A stretch of DNA of 64,000 bases. Origin: JAHRVQ01 sp963976815. GTDB lineage: Bacteria > Pseudomonadota > Gammaproteobacteria > Pseudomonadales > Azotimanducaceae. Positions 35,037 through 43,360 of the stretch are shown here, piece by piece (the first letter of the stretch is position 1; each line of letters begins with the position of its first letter). A program made the position numbers and the translations under genes. The notes under the pieces were generated by a model that was not told the DNA's origin, did not search any database, and was given only the letters and a program-made list of their open reading frames with translations. The DNA is taken from the NCBI GenBank assembly GCA_963976815.1, contig CAXBLU010000001.1, positions 496,001-560,000 of the forward strand. Direction: 5' to 3'.

Positions 35037-35982
35037 CCATAGTAGACATAGCTGCCGTAGACTTAGCTGTCATAGACATAGCTTCTATCGCATCTAACAA
35101 AAACCATCCGCCGCAGGAGGTTGTCGCACCGTCGAGATCAACCCTGGTGAGACTAGAAAATTGATTTGCGATAAGTGGATGGTTAGAGGCAGACCATGAA
35201 TTCGTTTGGTTTCGACTTCCCTGATAGAAAGCGGTAATCAGGATATCGGGTTTTTGATAAGCCAACTTTTCTAGGGGAATCTGCCTCCAGCCTGGTTCGG
35301 TCTGAAAGTTAATTAATCCCGCCGCCTCTATCATTTCATGGATAAGCGTATCGGGTCCCGCCGTCACTCCGCCGGGGGTTACATACAGAGCGCGTCTTGG
35401 TGTCGCGTTGTTTTCACCCGCCAACCGCTTGAGTCGCTGCTCCATATCCGCGACCACCGCTGCACCGGCTGCCTCTACTCCCAACGCTACGGAAAGTTCG
35501 GATATGTTGTGTTTTACATCTTGAATCGAATTCGAAAACCCGACCTGCAGGACACTAACGCCAGCTTGCTGAAGGAATCGGGTCATATTAGGACCACCGC
35601 CATAACTTCTCACCACCAGATCAGGCCGACTAATCAGTACATCCTCCGCAATCGGACGGACCGTGGGCAAACCCTTTGCTTTCTGTCTCATGTAAGAAAA
35701 GGGTTTTGCTGCATCGGGGGATAACGCCAGAATTCGCTTCTCCGGCAAGAGCTTCAATAAAAATTGATCCGCGCAATAATCCAGGCTGATGACCCGGCTT
35801 GCAGATTTTTTCGAAGATAAATTGAGAGTTGTGTCTGGCGTAAGTTCCGCCAGACACAACGCGCTCAATGTCATTCCAAACAGAAGTCCGAATGATCGTT
35901 TGAACAATAAGCTAAACAACGGGCCCTGCAAAACCAGAATAGATCCTGTCCTTGCTTGATATGTTAAGCCCTCTGCCATCAC
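35020..35982 (-). CDS. btuF: Cobalamin ABC transporter substrate-binding protein
   Basis: 320 residues. Class-III periplasmic binding fold: RVISLDYCADQFLLKLLP, then DLVVRSYGGGPN and a second lobe with ALYVTPGGVTAG and FLLDAIEAMS. The hydrophobic leader LLFKRSFGLLFGMTLSALCLA is far from the first Met, giving an N-region of about 25 residues, so translation might begin later. ATG 35982 follows GGGAGGGGTG, which supports the long form. Starts 9 bases after btuB. The C-terminus carries a 5-residue repeat from a 15-bp DNA repeat. Confidence 0.88.
   Translation of the reverse strand: MMAEGLTYQARTGSILVLQGPLFSLLFKRSFGLLFGMTLSALCLAELTPDTTLNLSSKKSASRVISLDYCADQFLLKLLPEKRILALSPDAAKPFSYMRQKAKGLPTVRPIAEDVLISRPDLVVRSYGGGPNMTRFLQQAGVSVLQVGFSNSIQDVKHNISELSVALGVEAAGAAVVADMEQRLKRLAGENNATPRRALYVTPGGVTAGPDTLIHEMIEAAGLINFQTEPGWRQIPLEKLAYQKPDILITAFYQGSRNQTNSWSASNHPLIANQFSSLTRVDLDGATTSCGGWFLLDAIEAMSMTAKSTAAMSTMGDSDV
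35043..35087. repeat. 15-bp in-frame tandem repeat in btuF 3' end
   Basis: TAGACATAGCTGCCG, TAGACTTAGCTGTCA and TAGACATAGCTTCTA lie head to tail on the plus strand at 35043, 35058 and 35073. On the gene strand this gives a 5-residue repeat near the BtuF C-terminus (AMSMT, AKSTA, AMSTM). It is past the folded domain. Confidence 0.85.
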
Positions 35983-35991
35983 CCCTCCCGC

Positions 35992-37830
35992 TTAGAATTT
36001 CATCCTGACGCCCGCCAGTCCATTGATACCACTCGTGCCATAGCCAAATATTTGCTGATATTCCTTATCGAAAAGATTCTCAACCTTTGCAAATAATTCT
36101 ACTGAGTCAGAGACACGATATTGTGCGGTCACATCGGTTCGAGCCCAACCGGGAACTGTATCCCTGGGGTCGAGCTCGTCGCCATTAAAGGTTGTTACAA
36201 GTGAAACGGTCAGTTGCTCCGACTGGCGATAGCTTAATGCTAGTTCACCAGCAACCCTGGGGGCTCGAATCAGCCGAGCGCCATTTTCGTCCTCAAGATC
36301 AAGATAGGTGATATTGCCTGAAACAAACAGGTTCTCACTCAGATCAAACTGTCCATCAATCTCAAGCCCCGTTGATCTGGCCTTGGCAATATTCTCATAG
36401 CCACCGATGCCAAAGGCGAAGGTAATTAAGTTTTTGGTGTCCTGATCAAAGTAGGTTAGACCCAACTTGCCTTTTGAAAATGAAAAGTCGGCGCCGATGT
36501 CCCAGGCCTCACTCTCTTCAGCTTTCAAATTGGGGTTGGCTGTCGTTGCACCACAACAAAAGAAGGTCGTTTGAAACAAAGATGGCTTTTTAAAACCTTC
36601 ACCCCAGCTGGAGCGGAATCTAACCAGCTCATTGAGTTTCCATGACGCGGTCACACGTCCATTTGTTACGCTATCTGTGTCGTCGTGATCGTCTCGGCGA
36701 ATGCCAAAGGTCAAGGTCAGCTGGTCAAGAGGGTTTGTCTTATACAACAAAAACAGGCCGTCTGTGTCTGACTCGTCTGATCCCGATTTGGTGGTTTCAT
36801 CCTCGTAACCAAAGGTCACTCGATTAGTTTCGTTAAGTGCTACAGAACCTTTATAACGTAATGTGCGACGTTCTCCTTCTGAGCCAAAGCTAGAGACGCC
36901 CGCAGCAAAGCTCTCTCGATCAATATCCGCATAGCCGATACTAAGTTGATTATCAAGACGGCCCTCGAACGACGTCCCCTCAACAAAAATGCTTGCGGAT
37001 CGCTGCAGAGACTCACTGTTCTCGTCACCGTCGATAACGCCGGTTACAGCACCAAAACTATCAAAATCCGCGTCAGACTCTTCCCGGCGAAAGTTAAATC
37101 CGAGTCGAGCATCAGACCCTAAATCAAATCTGCCGGCGAGGGAGACAATTTGATTGTCAAAGCCATCATCTTCACGATTGCCGTCGGATTCTGCTGCTTT
37201 GGATATACCGTCAGTCGTCAGGTCCGCAACCGAGAGCCGAATACCACCCCAGCTGCCACCGGCATCCACTTCAGCCCCCAATCGGCGATAGCTTTCACTC
37301 CCCGCCTCGACAAAAACACTGCCACCTAACTTTGCGGTTGGCTCTCGGGTAATGATATTAACAACCCCACCCATTGCATCTGATCCCCACAGGGTAGATT
37401 GCGGACCTTTTAATACTTCAATGCGCTCGATATTCGAGGCGTCAAAACCACCAAAGTTAAAACCACCACCGGGGGATGTTGTATCGTTTACGGCCACGCC
37501 ATCCACTAATACCAGGGTTTGTTGACTGGCGGCACCACGAATCCGCGCACTGGCCTGACCACCAAACGGGCCATTTTGTTTTATGGTCACGCCGGAAGCA
37601 GAAGACAGGGCATCCAATGCAAAAACATAACCGCGCGACTTAATCATTTCGTTGGTTAAAATGGAAATACTAGCGCCGGCTTCTTCGAGTGTGGTATCAC
37701 TCCTGAGACCTTTGACGACAATCTCGTCCATACTTTTTGTGTCCGCATATGTGGTTGCAGACACCAAAGACAAGGCAAGCAGGGGTAAACGAAAATGGTT
37801 TTTGATAAAAACGGACAAGGGAATGCTCAA
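35992..37830 (-). CDS. btuB: TonB-dependent cobalamin receptor
   Basis: 612 residues. Signal peptide after the TTG start (FRLPLLALSLVSATTYA), TonB box as MDEIVVKG, plug with IRGAASQQTLVLVDGVAVND and IERIEVLKGPQSTLWGSDAM, then a 22-strand-type barrel ending with the aromatic GLAGVRMKF. TTG 37830 is chosen because GGGAG precedes it; the frame is open further up but has only TTG codons and no ribosome site. Outer-membrane B12 uptake, driven by TonB. Directly downstream of the cobalamin riboswitch. Confidence 0.95.
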   Translation of the reverse strand: MSIPLSVFIKNHFRLPLLALSLVSATTYADTKSMDEIVVKGLRSDTTLEEAGASISILTNEMIKSRGYVFALDALSSASGVTIKQNGPFGGQASARIRGAASQQTLVLVDGVAVNDTTSPGGGFNFGGFDASNIERIEVLKGPQSTLWGSDAMGGVVNIITREPTAKLGGSVFVEAGSESYRRLGAEVDAGGSWGGIRLSVADLTTDGISKAAESDGNREDDGFDNQIVSLAGRFDLGSDARLGFNFRREESDADFDSFGAVTGVIDGDENSESLQRSASIFVEGTSFEGRLDNQLSIGYADIDRESFAAGVSSFGSEGERRTLRYKGSVALNETNRVTFGYEDETTKSGSDESDTDGLFLLYKTNPLDQLTLTFGIRRDDHDDTDSVTNGRVTASWKLNELVRFRSSWGEGFKKPSLFQTTFFCCGATTANPNLKAEESEAWDIGADFSFSKGKLGLTYFDQDTKNLITFAFGIGGYENIAKARSTGLEIDGQFDLSENLFVSGNITYLDLEDENGARLIRAPRVAGELALSYRQSEQLTVSLVTTFNGDELDPRDTVPGWARTDVTAQYRVSDSVELFAKVENLFDKEYQQIFGYGTSGINGLAGVRMKF

Positions 37831-37976
37831 TAGATTTCTCCCGCCAGAATTCGTGTCGACGAACTCCAACAACAACGACTAGGACCCCACAACACGTGCG
37901 ACATGGGTCATATGAGTCGCTGCTAAGGAAAGCATTCCTGTCCACAAGACTAATCCCGGTCTCGGACGAGCGACGT

Positions 37977-38151
37977 GACGGCAGGTCTACTGGCTCGCGG
38001 ATCATCACGTTGTCACTGCCTTCCCAAAACTGACGTTTCAGTGGCTTGTTGCGACACGCTCATCGCTTACAGTTGCGGGTACAGCCTCGGCATTGTCTCA
38101 AGGTTCGAAACTCACCGGGTTCCCTTTTGCTGCCTCATAGGAGGCACCGTC
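37977..38151 (-). promoter_or_regulatory. Cobalamin riboswitch
   Basis: On the minus strand: GGTGCC, AAAGGGAACCCGGTG, the core GCTGTACCCGCAACTGTAAG, CCACTG, GGGAAGGC, GATGATCCGCGAGCCAGTAG then ACCTGCC (the B12 box variant). P1 pairs CGACGG-side bases 38151-38147 with 37981-37977. It lies 147 bases upstream of the btuB start and should repress btuBFCD-cobQ when adenosylcobalamin is plentiful. No strong terminator hairpin is evident before btuB, so control is probably at translation. Confidence 0.96.
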
Positions 38152-38229
38152 GGCGCGGATTATTACTCAAGTGCAGGAATCAATACAACCAGCAATTGTA
38201 AGAGATTCGACTATCTGTAAATCTGAGCA

Positions 38230-38835
38230 TCAGTAATCGATGCCCTGCTGGGCCATGATGCCTGCGTGATACGGGTGTTTGATCTCTTTCATTTCAGTCA
38301 CCAGATCAGCCAAATCAATGAGTTCGGGTTTGGCGTCACGCCCCGTCAGAATGACACTTGTGCGCTTTGAGCGTTGTTGTAGTGCTGCAATGACAGCCGA
38401 AACTTTTAGGTAGTCATAGCGTATGGCAATATTAATTTCATCCAACAGGATAAGATCAAAATCGCCGCTCGCCAACATTTCTGCTGATGTGGTGAGTGCC
38501 CTGGTTGCAGCAGCGATATCCCTATCTCTATCCTGAGTATTCCAGGTAAAGCCTTCGCCCATCGTGCGCCAGGTTATCTGGTTCGGGAACTTATCAAAAA
38601 ATTGTTTTTCGCCTGTCTTCCATGAACCCTTGATAAATTGGATCACCCCTGCTTGATGACCCCAGCCGAGTGCCCTGGCCAGTACGCCGAATGCAGAGCT
38701 TGATTTACCTTTGCCATTACCGGTGTGGATCAACACCAGACCTCGATCCGGCGCCACCGATTCCTGGCGCTTTTGTTTCTGATCAGCCTGTAGCGCTTTC
38801 ATTTTTTCGACATGGTCCGCATCAGAGTCGGTCAT
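38230..38835 (-). CDS. cobO: Cob(I)yrinic acid a,c-diamide adenosyltransferase
   Basis: 201 residues, CobA/CobO/BtuR type. The P-loop is HTGNGKGKSSSAFG; VIQFIKGSWKTGE and DLILLDEINIAIRYDY are the other family blocks. Adenosylates corrinoids using ATP, making the coenzyme form and also the ligand of the downstream riboswitch. ATG follows GGAGATC. It lies upstream of the riboswitch on the same strand, so it is not itself under this switch unless read through. Confidence 0.95.
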   Translation of the reverse strand: MTDSDADHVEKMKALQADQKQKRQESVAPDRGLVLIHTGNGKGKSSSAFGVLARALGWGHQAGVIQFIKGSWKTGEKQFFDKFPNQITWRTMGEGFTWNTQDRDRDIAAATRALTTSAEMLASGDFDLILLDEINIAIRYDYLKVSAVIAALQQRSKRTSVILTGRDAKPELIDLADLVTEMKEIKHPYHAGIMAQQGIDY

Positions 38836-38930
38836 CTAATTGATCTCCATAAAATCCACGTTGGCGAGAGGGCCGGCAGTATTCCCCAGACCCTACGCAT
38901 TATCAAATGTGTCCGGGAGTCGTACGTGGG

Positions 38931-39014
38931 GCTGAAGGCTCTTCATTCCGCTGAAGGCTCTCTATTCCGCTGAAGGCTCTTTATTTAGCTGAAGGCTCTC
39001 TATCTAGCTGAAGG
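38931..39014. repeat. 19-bp tandem repeat, about 4.5 copies
   Basis: GCTGAAGGCTCT-led units start at 38931, 38950, 38969, 38988 and 39007 (partial). Differences are in the last third of each unit. It lies in the 244-base divergent region between cobO and the GST gene and ends directly at the inverted repeat at 39015. Confidence 0.93.
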
Positions 39015-39038
39015 CTCCTGACATAATGCTGTCAGGAG
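39015..39038. promoter_or_regulatory. 9-bp inverted repeat upstream of GST gene
   Basis: CTCCTGACA (39015-39023) and TGTCAGGAG (39030-39038) are perfect inverted copies separated by six bases. The left arm comes from the last 19-bp repeat unit. It lies 41 bases before the GST start and could be an operator or a 5' hairpin. No regulator is identified. Confidence 0.45.
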
Positions 39039-39079
39039 GGGGCTGGCATAATGGTTGTCAATCTACTGGAGCATTATCA

Positions 39080-39682
39080 ATGAAACACTATACCCACCCT
39101 ATGAGCCGCGCCGTCACAACCAATTGGATACTGCAGGAACTAGGCGAGTCCTGCGAGCAGGTCATCGTCGATTTTATGAAAGGCGAGAACAAGACAGCTG
39201 AATTCCTCGCCATTAATCCCATGGCAAAATTACCCACCTTGACCGACGGCGATGTGGTAGTCACCGAGGTTGCGGCAATATGTACCTATCTTGCGGATAA
39301 GTTTATCAGCAAGGGTCTTGCGCCCCCCGTGAACTCACCGCTACGAGGTACCTATTACCGATACATAATGTTCTCCGGCAATACTCTGGAGCCGATGTTT
39401 ACGGTGAATCAAATGGAAGGCGCAACCTACAATCCACAATCCGTGGGCTGGGGGGATATGGAACGGGTCATGAAGACAATCGAAGTGATGACACCGGAGC
39501 AAAACTGGGTGTTAGGCGAAACCTTCAGCGCCGCGGATGTTGTTTATGGTGGCGTGCTGGATTTCAGCGTCCAATTTGGTTGGGTTAAGGAACCCTCAGA
39601 CAAAGTTAGCAGCTATATCAAGAGACTTCAGGCGCGCCCCGCTTACCGCGAGACACATCCTGAATCATGGTTAATGGACTAG
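39080..39682 (+). CDS. Glutathione S-transferase family protein
   Basis: 200 residues. N-terminal thioredoxin-fold domain with cis-Pro block AINPMAKLPTLTDGDVVVTE, glutathione contact region SRAVTTNWILQELGE; C-terminal helical domain with EMMTPEQNWVLGETFSAADV-like VLGETFSAADVVYGG. Start ATG 39080 follows GGAGCATT; the upstream frame crosses the inverted repeat. Catalytic Ser/Cys cannot be fixed by eye. Conjugates or reduces electrophiles with glutathione; substrate unknown. Convergent with the acyl-CoA dehydrogenase. Confidence 0.9.
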   Translation: MKHYTHPMSRAVTTNWILQELGESCEQVIVDFMKGENKTAEFLAINPMAKLPTLTDGDVVVTEVAAICTYLADKFISKGLAPPVNSPLRGTYYRYIMFSGNTLEPMFTVNQMEGATYNPQSVGWGDMERVMKTIEVMTPEQNWVLGETFSAADVVYGGVLDFSVQFGWVKEPSDKVSSYIKRLQARPAYRETHPESWLMD

Positions 39683-39704
39683 CGGCTCGAAGCCGTTAGC
39701 CTTT

Positions 39705-40892
39705 TTAGTCTGGTAGGCCTAACACTCGTTTGGCCACGATGTTCATTTGAACCTCGTTGGTACCGCCGTAAATGGTGTGGGCTCTGGCACCGAGGAATTC
39801 CCGGGTAGAGTCCATTTCATCAGCGTTGAAGGTATCCCCTTCCCAGCCGAAACCCTGGGTCCCCATTAGCTGACACTTCATTTCTGAGGTTTCGCGGGTC
39901 AAGGTTGCACCATAGAGTTTAAAGATAGAAGTGGCTTCCCCGGGTGTTTGGCCGGATGCATTCTCTTCCTGGGCACGTTTTTGCGTGAGACGGAAACTCT
40001 TTGAGTTCATCGCCATGCGGATCACATCATCACGGGCACCGCGATCGCTGATCTTGCCAGCGCTGTCTGTGCCGATATATTGTTTGGCAATATCCTGCAG
40101 GCGTGGAGCCGGGACCGGTTTTCTGGCGGGTGCTGCACCGATGCCGCCCTGCCCTGATCGTTCGTGCTGTAACAGTCGTTTACCCACCGTCCAACCTCGA
40201 TTGAGTTGGCCAACAAGATCACTCTTATGGGCGATGGCGTTATCAAAAAATGTCTCACAAAAAGGTGAGGTGCCGGAAATAAGGCGGATCGGTTTGACGG
40301 TAACGCCTGGCTGATTCATATCCATCAACACAAAGCTGATACCTTCATGTTTGGGCACATCAAAATCCGTGCGAACCAGTGCAAAAATCCAATCAGCAAA
40401 CTGTGCACCGGAGGTCCAGATCTTTTGCCCATTTACCTCAAAAAAATCACCCTTATCTTCAGCTTTGGTTCGAAGACTGGCCAGGTCTGATCCCGCGCCG
40501 GGTTCAGAGTATCCCTGACACCAGGAAACATCCCCCGAGGCAATACCCGGGATATGGCGTTTTTTTTGTTCTTCGGTACCGTATTCCAGCAATGTTGGGC
40601 CAATCATCGAGGTGCCCATACCCGGCATGGGTAATCGCGCGTCAATCTTACTCACCTCATCCATCAGTACCGTGGCTTCCTCTCGGGTGAGGCCACCGCC
40701 GCCGTATTCCCTGGGCCACATGGGAATGGTCCAGCCCCGTTCGCCGAGGGCATGTCGCCACGCCAGTAAGGCCGGATCTTTCATCGGCCGTTTAGAACCA
40801 ATTGTGACAATTTCACCTTTACCACGGGCAGAAGGTGGGCAGTGTTTAGCTAGAAATGACTGAACGTCTTCGCGAAATGCCTGTAAATCCAT
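39705..40892 (-). CDS. Acyl-CoA dehydrogenase
   Basis: 395 residues. FAD-binding blocks WCQGYSEPGAGSDLASLRTK and GQKIWTSGAQFADWIFALVR, then the helical C-terminal domain with the closing signature YGGTNEVQMNIVAKRVLGLP. ATG 40892 is preceded by GAGGGAAC; the frame extends to 41048 through the upstream terminator and is not coding there. Oxidises an acyl-CoA to the 2-enoyl form with electrons to ETF. N-terminal PPSARGKGEIV and the RG-rich loop suggest the branched or steroid side-chain type (FadE-like), but chain specificity is unknown. Confidence 0.93.
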   Translation of the reverse strand: MDLQAFREDVQSFLAKHCPPSARGKGEIVTIGSKRPMKDPALLAWRHALGERGWTIPMWPREYGGGGLTREEATVLMDEVSKIDARLPMPGMGTSMIGPTLLEYGTEEQKKRHIPGIASGDVSWCQGYSEPGAGSDLASLRTKAEDKGDFFEVNGQKIWTSGAQFADWIFALVRTDFDVPKHEGISFVLMDMNQPGVTVKPIRLISGTSPFCETFFDNAIAHKSDLVGQLNRGWTVGKRLLQHERSGQGGIGAAPARKPVPAPRLQDIAKQYIGTDSAGKISDRGARDDVIRMAMNSKSFRLTQKRAQEENASGQTPGEATSIFKLYGATLTRETSEMKCQLMGTQGFGWEGDTFNADEMDSTREFLGARAHTIYGGTNEVQMNIVAKRVLGLPD

Positions 40893-41000
40893 AGTTCCCT
40901 CAATCAATGCGTTGGTAGCAGATGGGATAGAGAATAAACCAGGCTTATGATTGAGCACAACGCGCATTTGCGGTCGCAACTGAGCAAAATGATGACCCAT

Positions 41001-41024
41001 AAAAAAGCCCCATAGAGATGGGGC
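41001..41024 (-). terminator. Rho-independent terminator after the antiporter gene
   Basis: On the minus strand GCCCCAT-CTCT-ATGGGGC (41024-41007) is a perfect seven-pair stem with a four-base loop, followed by six T. It lies 88 bases past the antiporter stop and stops that transcript before the acyl-CoA dehydrogenase gene. Confidence 0.92.
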
Positions 41025-41111
41025 CAGGAAGATACATCGGACTCGCATGCATTAGGACTTCTCTAGGTATAGCAGAGTCCTCGGTTTTCGCCAGTCACAG
41101 AGGGTAAATCC

Positions 41112-42062
41112 TCAAAATATCAGGTAAAGATAACCCGCATAACCGGCCAGAAAAAAACCACCCGCGAGTTTGCCAATAGGGGCCTTGAGCAGCACAAATA
41201 GCCATAGCACGACGGATGCGCCTAGCATCACCCAGAGATCAAACCTGAGGAATGACGCCTCAACAGGGATATCAACCATCATCGCTGTGAGCCCTAGAAT
41301 CGCCAGAATATTAAACAGATTACTACCAATTACATTACCAATTGCGACATCTGAATTCTTATGCATGGCCGCGATAACAGTGGTACTCAGTTCCGGTAGA
41401 GAGGTACCCAGTGCAATTAAACTCAATCCGATGACCGATTCTGATATACCCCAACTTCCCGCGAGCCCAATCCCGCCTTCGACAATCAGATCAGCACCCA
41501 GGGGTAAAGCAATCACACCGAGAACAATAAACAACGTGATTGTGGCAGGGTAGCTCGGTAAACCGAGCACGCGCTCCAGTTCTTCCTCTGCGTCGTCTAA
41601 GCCCGGCATCAAAGATGACCCCCGGGTTGCAGAGATTAAAAATCCAATCAACACCGTCACCAATAGTGCACCGGACCAAAATGTGATCGGCTGAAAGACA
41701 CAAAGCAGAATAAAGAATACGGACACGGCAATCATCAAGCCCGCCTGCTTACCCAGACCCGCCTGATTGCAAAGTATCGGATGAATAAATACCGGCACTC
41801 CAATCACCAGCAAAACGTTTGCAATGTTGCTACCCACAACATTCCCAATCGCAATGCCGGGGTATCCAGAGAGTGCTGAGAACGCTGAAACCATCAATTC
41901 CGGCGCGGAAGTCCCCATAGCCACCACCGTAAGCCCCACCACCATGGGCGAGATATTGGTCTCCCTGGCGAGACCAAGGGCACCTCGGACCAGCATATCA
42001 CCGCCCATCAACAGGTACACAAAGCCGCCGAAGAGCTTTAAAAGATCTATAGCTTCATGCAT
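41112..42062 (-). CDS. Calcium/sodium antiporter, YrbG/CaCA family
   Basis: 316 residues, about ten TM segments in two inverted halves. Each half carries the alpha-repeat: VAMGTSAPELMVSAFSAL with IGNVVGSNIANVLL, and ALGTSLPELSTTVIAAM with IGNVIGSNLFNIL; the Glu of GTSxPEL binds cation. Exchanges Ca2+ for Na+ or H+ across the inner membrane. ATG 42062 overlaps the stop of the Cache/HAMP gene by 8 bases; a longer frame upstream would run through that gene. An efficient terminator follows. Confidence 0.92.
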   Translation of the reverse strand: MHEAIDLLKLFGGFVYLLMGGDMLVRGALGLARETNISPMVVGLTVVAMGTSAPELMVSAFSALSGYPGIAIGNVVGSNIANVLLVIGVPVFIHPILCNQAGLGKQAGLMIAVSVFFILLCVFQPITFWSGALLVTVLIGFLISATRGSSLMPGLDDAEEELERVLGLPSYPATITLFIVLGVIALPLGADLIVEGGIGLAGSWGISESVIGLSLIALGTSLPELSTTVIAAMHKNSDVAIGNVIGSNLFNILAILGLTAMMVDIPVEASFLRFDLWVMLGASVVLWLFVLLKAPIGKLAGGFFLAGYAGYLYLIF

Positions 42063-43236
42063 CTGGACGGGTATCTTTACTTGGATCAGGGGAGTCGTTT
42101 GTCGTGCTGTCAGGGGTGCTGTTAGGGATGTCCTGAGGAGGCGCCGCCGCTTGACTCTCCTGCATGTAATCAACCAATGCATTTAATGACTCACCTAGAT
42201 AGGCAATTTCATCATCACCCTCAACGGTTGCGCGGAGATCCCTTTCACCATGCCGAATCCGTTCAACCAATAACGCTAGATCGTGGATCGGCCGGGCCAA
42301 ATAAAACCCGAGTAAGGTGCCACCAATGATGGCAAAGGCTGAAAGCGCGAGGGCAATATCAAACATGGTGTCCCTGAGGTAAGTCGCCCGCTTATCCTCC
42401 TCGGAATTATCAATTTTGACCACAAGACCCCAGCCTAATTCTGCGAGATAGCGGGTCGCAGCGAGCACTTCTTCACCGCGATAATCAATTGCATCCTTGA
42501 CAAAAATTCCACTCTCGCCGGCTAGCACCCGCGTTACAGGGTCGGACATTTGGCTGTCTGGAATCTCTCCTGGTCCAATCAGATCCGCACTGTGGCGCAA
42601 ACGATTTAACACCAGCACTTTATCGTTCGACGTTCGAGTGACCACCACAACTTCGCCTGTCTCCCCTAGACCCGTGTAGTTACTCGCCACCTGATCCAGG
42701 TCATTTGCATCAAAAACGACTTCCAGCCCCCCAATCACCTCGTTGTCCACAAACAACGGGGTTGTGAAGGTCACCAGCAAGCCTTTTTGTTCGGATAAAT
42801 GAGCACCTTGATAGCGAATTTGGCGGGAACCACTGGGCAATTCAATCTGCACAAACACCTGTGCCCTACCGACCTTACAGATTTCCGCCCCTGCCCTGTT
42901 CACGATTGTGACTCGCTCAACCCCTTCTATCCCGAGGGCGGTGTGTTCCAATATCTCAACAAGCTTTTGATGGGCAGCGTCATCGTGGTTCTGCACAAAG
43001 CTTTCAATTCCGTCTTGAAGTTCTAAGCCATTGCGGATCAGGCCGGTTTTGTCGCGCCAGCCCTGATGCACTTTGGTGAGATCCATTGCTTTACTTTCCG
43101 CCAGGGCATCCAATTGAGTGATGGAGACTTCCTGCAGCAATTGAGAGGAGGTCTGATAAGCAAACAGTGCAATCAGTCCCATACTGGTAAGGGAAACAAA
43201 AACCAATACCAGCGCTAATTTTGTACGGATATCCAA
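42055..43236 (-). CDS. Cache-HAMP membrane sensor lacking an output domain
   Basis: 393 residues. TM1 at about 7-26, a periplasmic Cache-like sensor of about 270 residues (EVVVVTRTSNDKVLVLNRLR; GEEVLAATRYLAELGWGLVV), TM2 near residue 300, then a HAMP module (ARPIHDLALLVERIRHGERD with IAYLGESLNALVDYM). After HAMP only a Pro/Ser/Asp-rich tail follows (TPDSTTNDSPDPSKDTRPDA). No kinase, cyclase or methyl-accepting domain is encoded. Start TTG 43236 with a weak ribosome site. It overlaps the antiporter by 8 bases, suggesting that it modulates it or works through an unlinked partner. Confidence 0.85.
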   Translation of the reverse strand: MDIRTKLALVLVFVSLTSMGLIALFAYQTSSQLLQEVSITQLDALAESKAMDLTKVHQGWRDKTGLIRNGLELQDGIESFVQNHDDAAHQKLVEILEHTALGIEGVERVTIVNRAGAEICKVGRAQVFVQIELPSGSRQIRYQGAHLSEQKGLLVTFTTPLFVDNEVIGGLEVVFDANDLDQVASNYTGLGETGEVVVVTRTSNDKVLVLNRLRHSADLIGPGEIPDSQMSDPVTRVLAGESGIFVKDAIDYRGEEVLAATRYLAELGWGLVVKIDNSEEDKRATYLRDTMFDIALALSAFAIIGGTLLGFYLARPIHDLALLVERIRHGERDLRATVEGDDEIAYLGESLNALVDYMQESQAAAPPQDIPNSTPDSTTNDSPDPSKDTRPDA

Positions 43237-43360
43237 GCTTGAAACGCCGTTAAGTAACTTACCGGCATATTGGCACTTTTACCGGGGATTTGCATTACCG
43301 GTACCCAGCGAGTCACTGACTGCATAGTGACAACCATGAGCGCAACCGAAATTGCTACGG

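Noticed and set aside
40893..41048. N-terminal extension of the acyl-CoA dehydrogenase
   Set aside because: It would be translated through the antiporter terminator hairpin; the ATG at 40892 has a good ribosome site.
42062..42182. N-terminal extension of the antiporter
   Set aside because: The extra 40 residues are Arg/Thr-rich, lie inside the Cache-HAMP gene and lack family similarity; the start is set at 42062.
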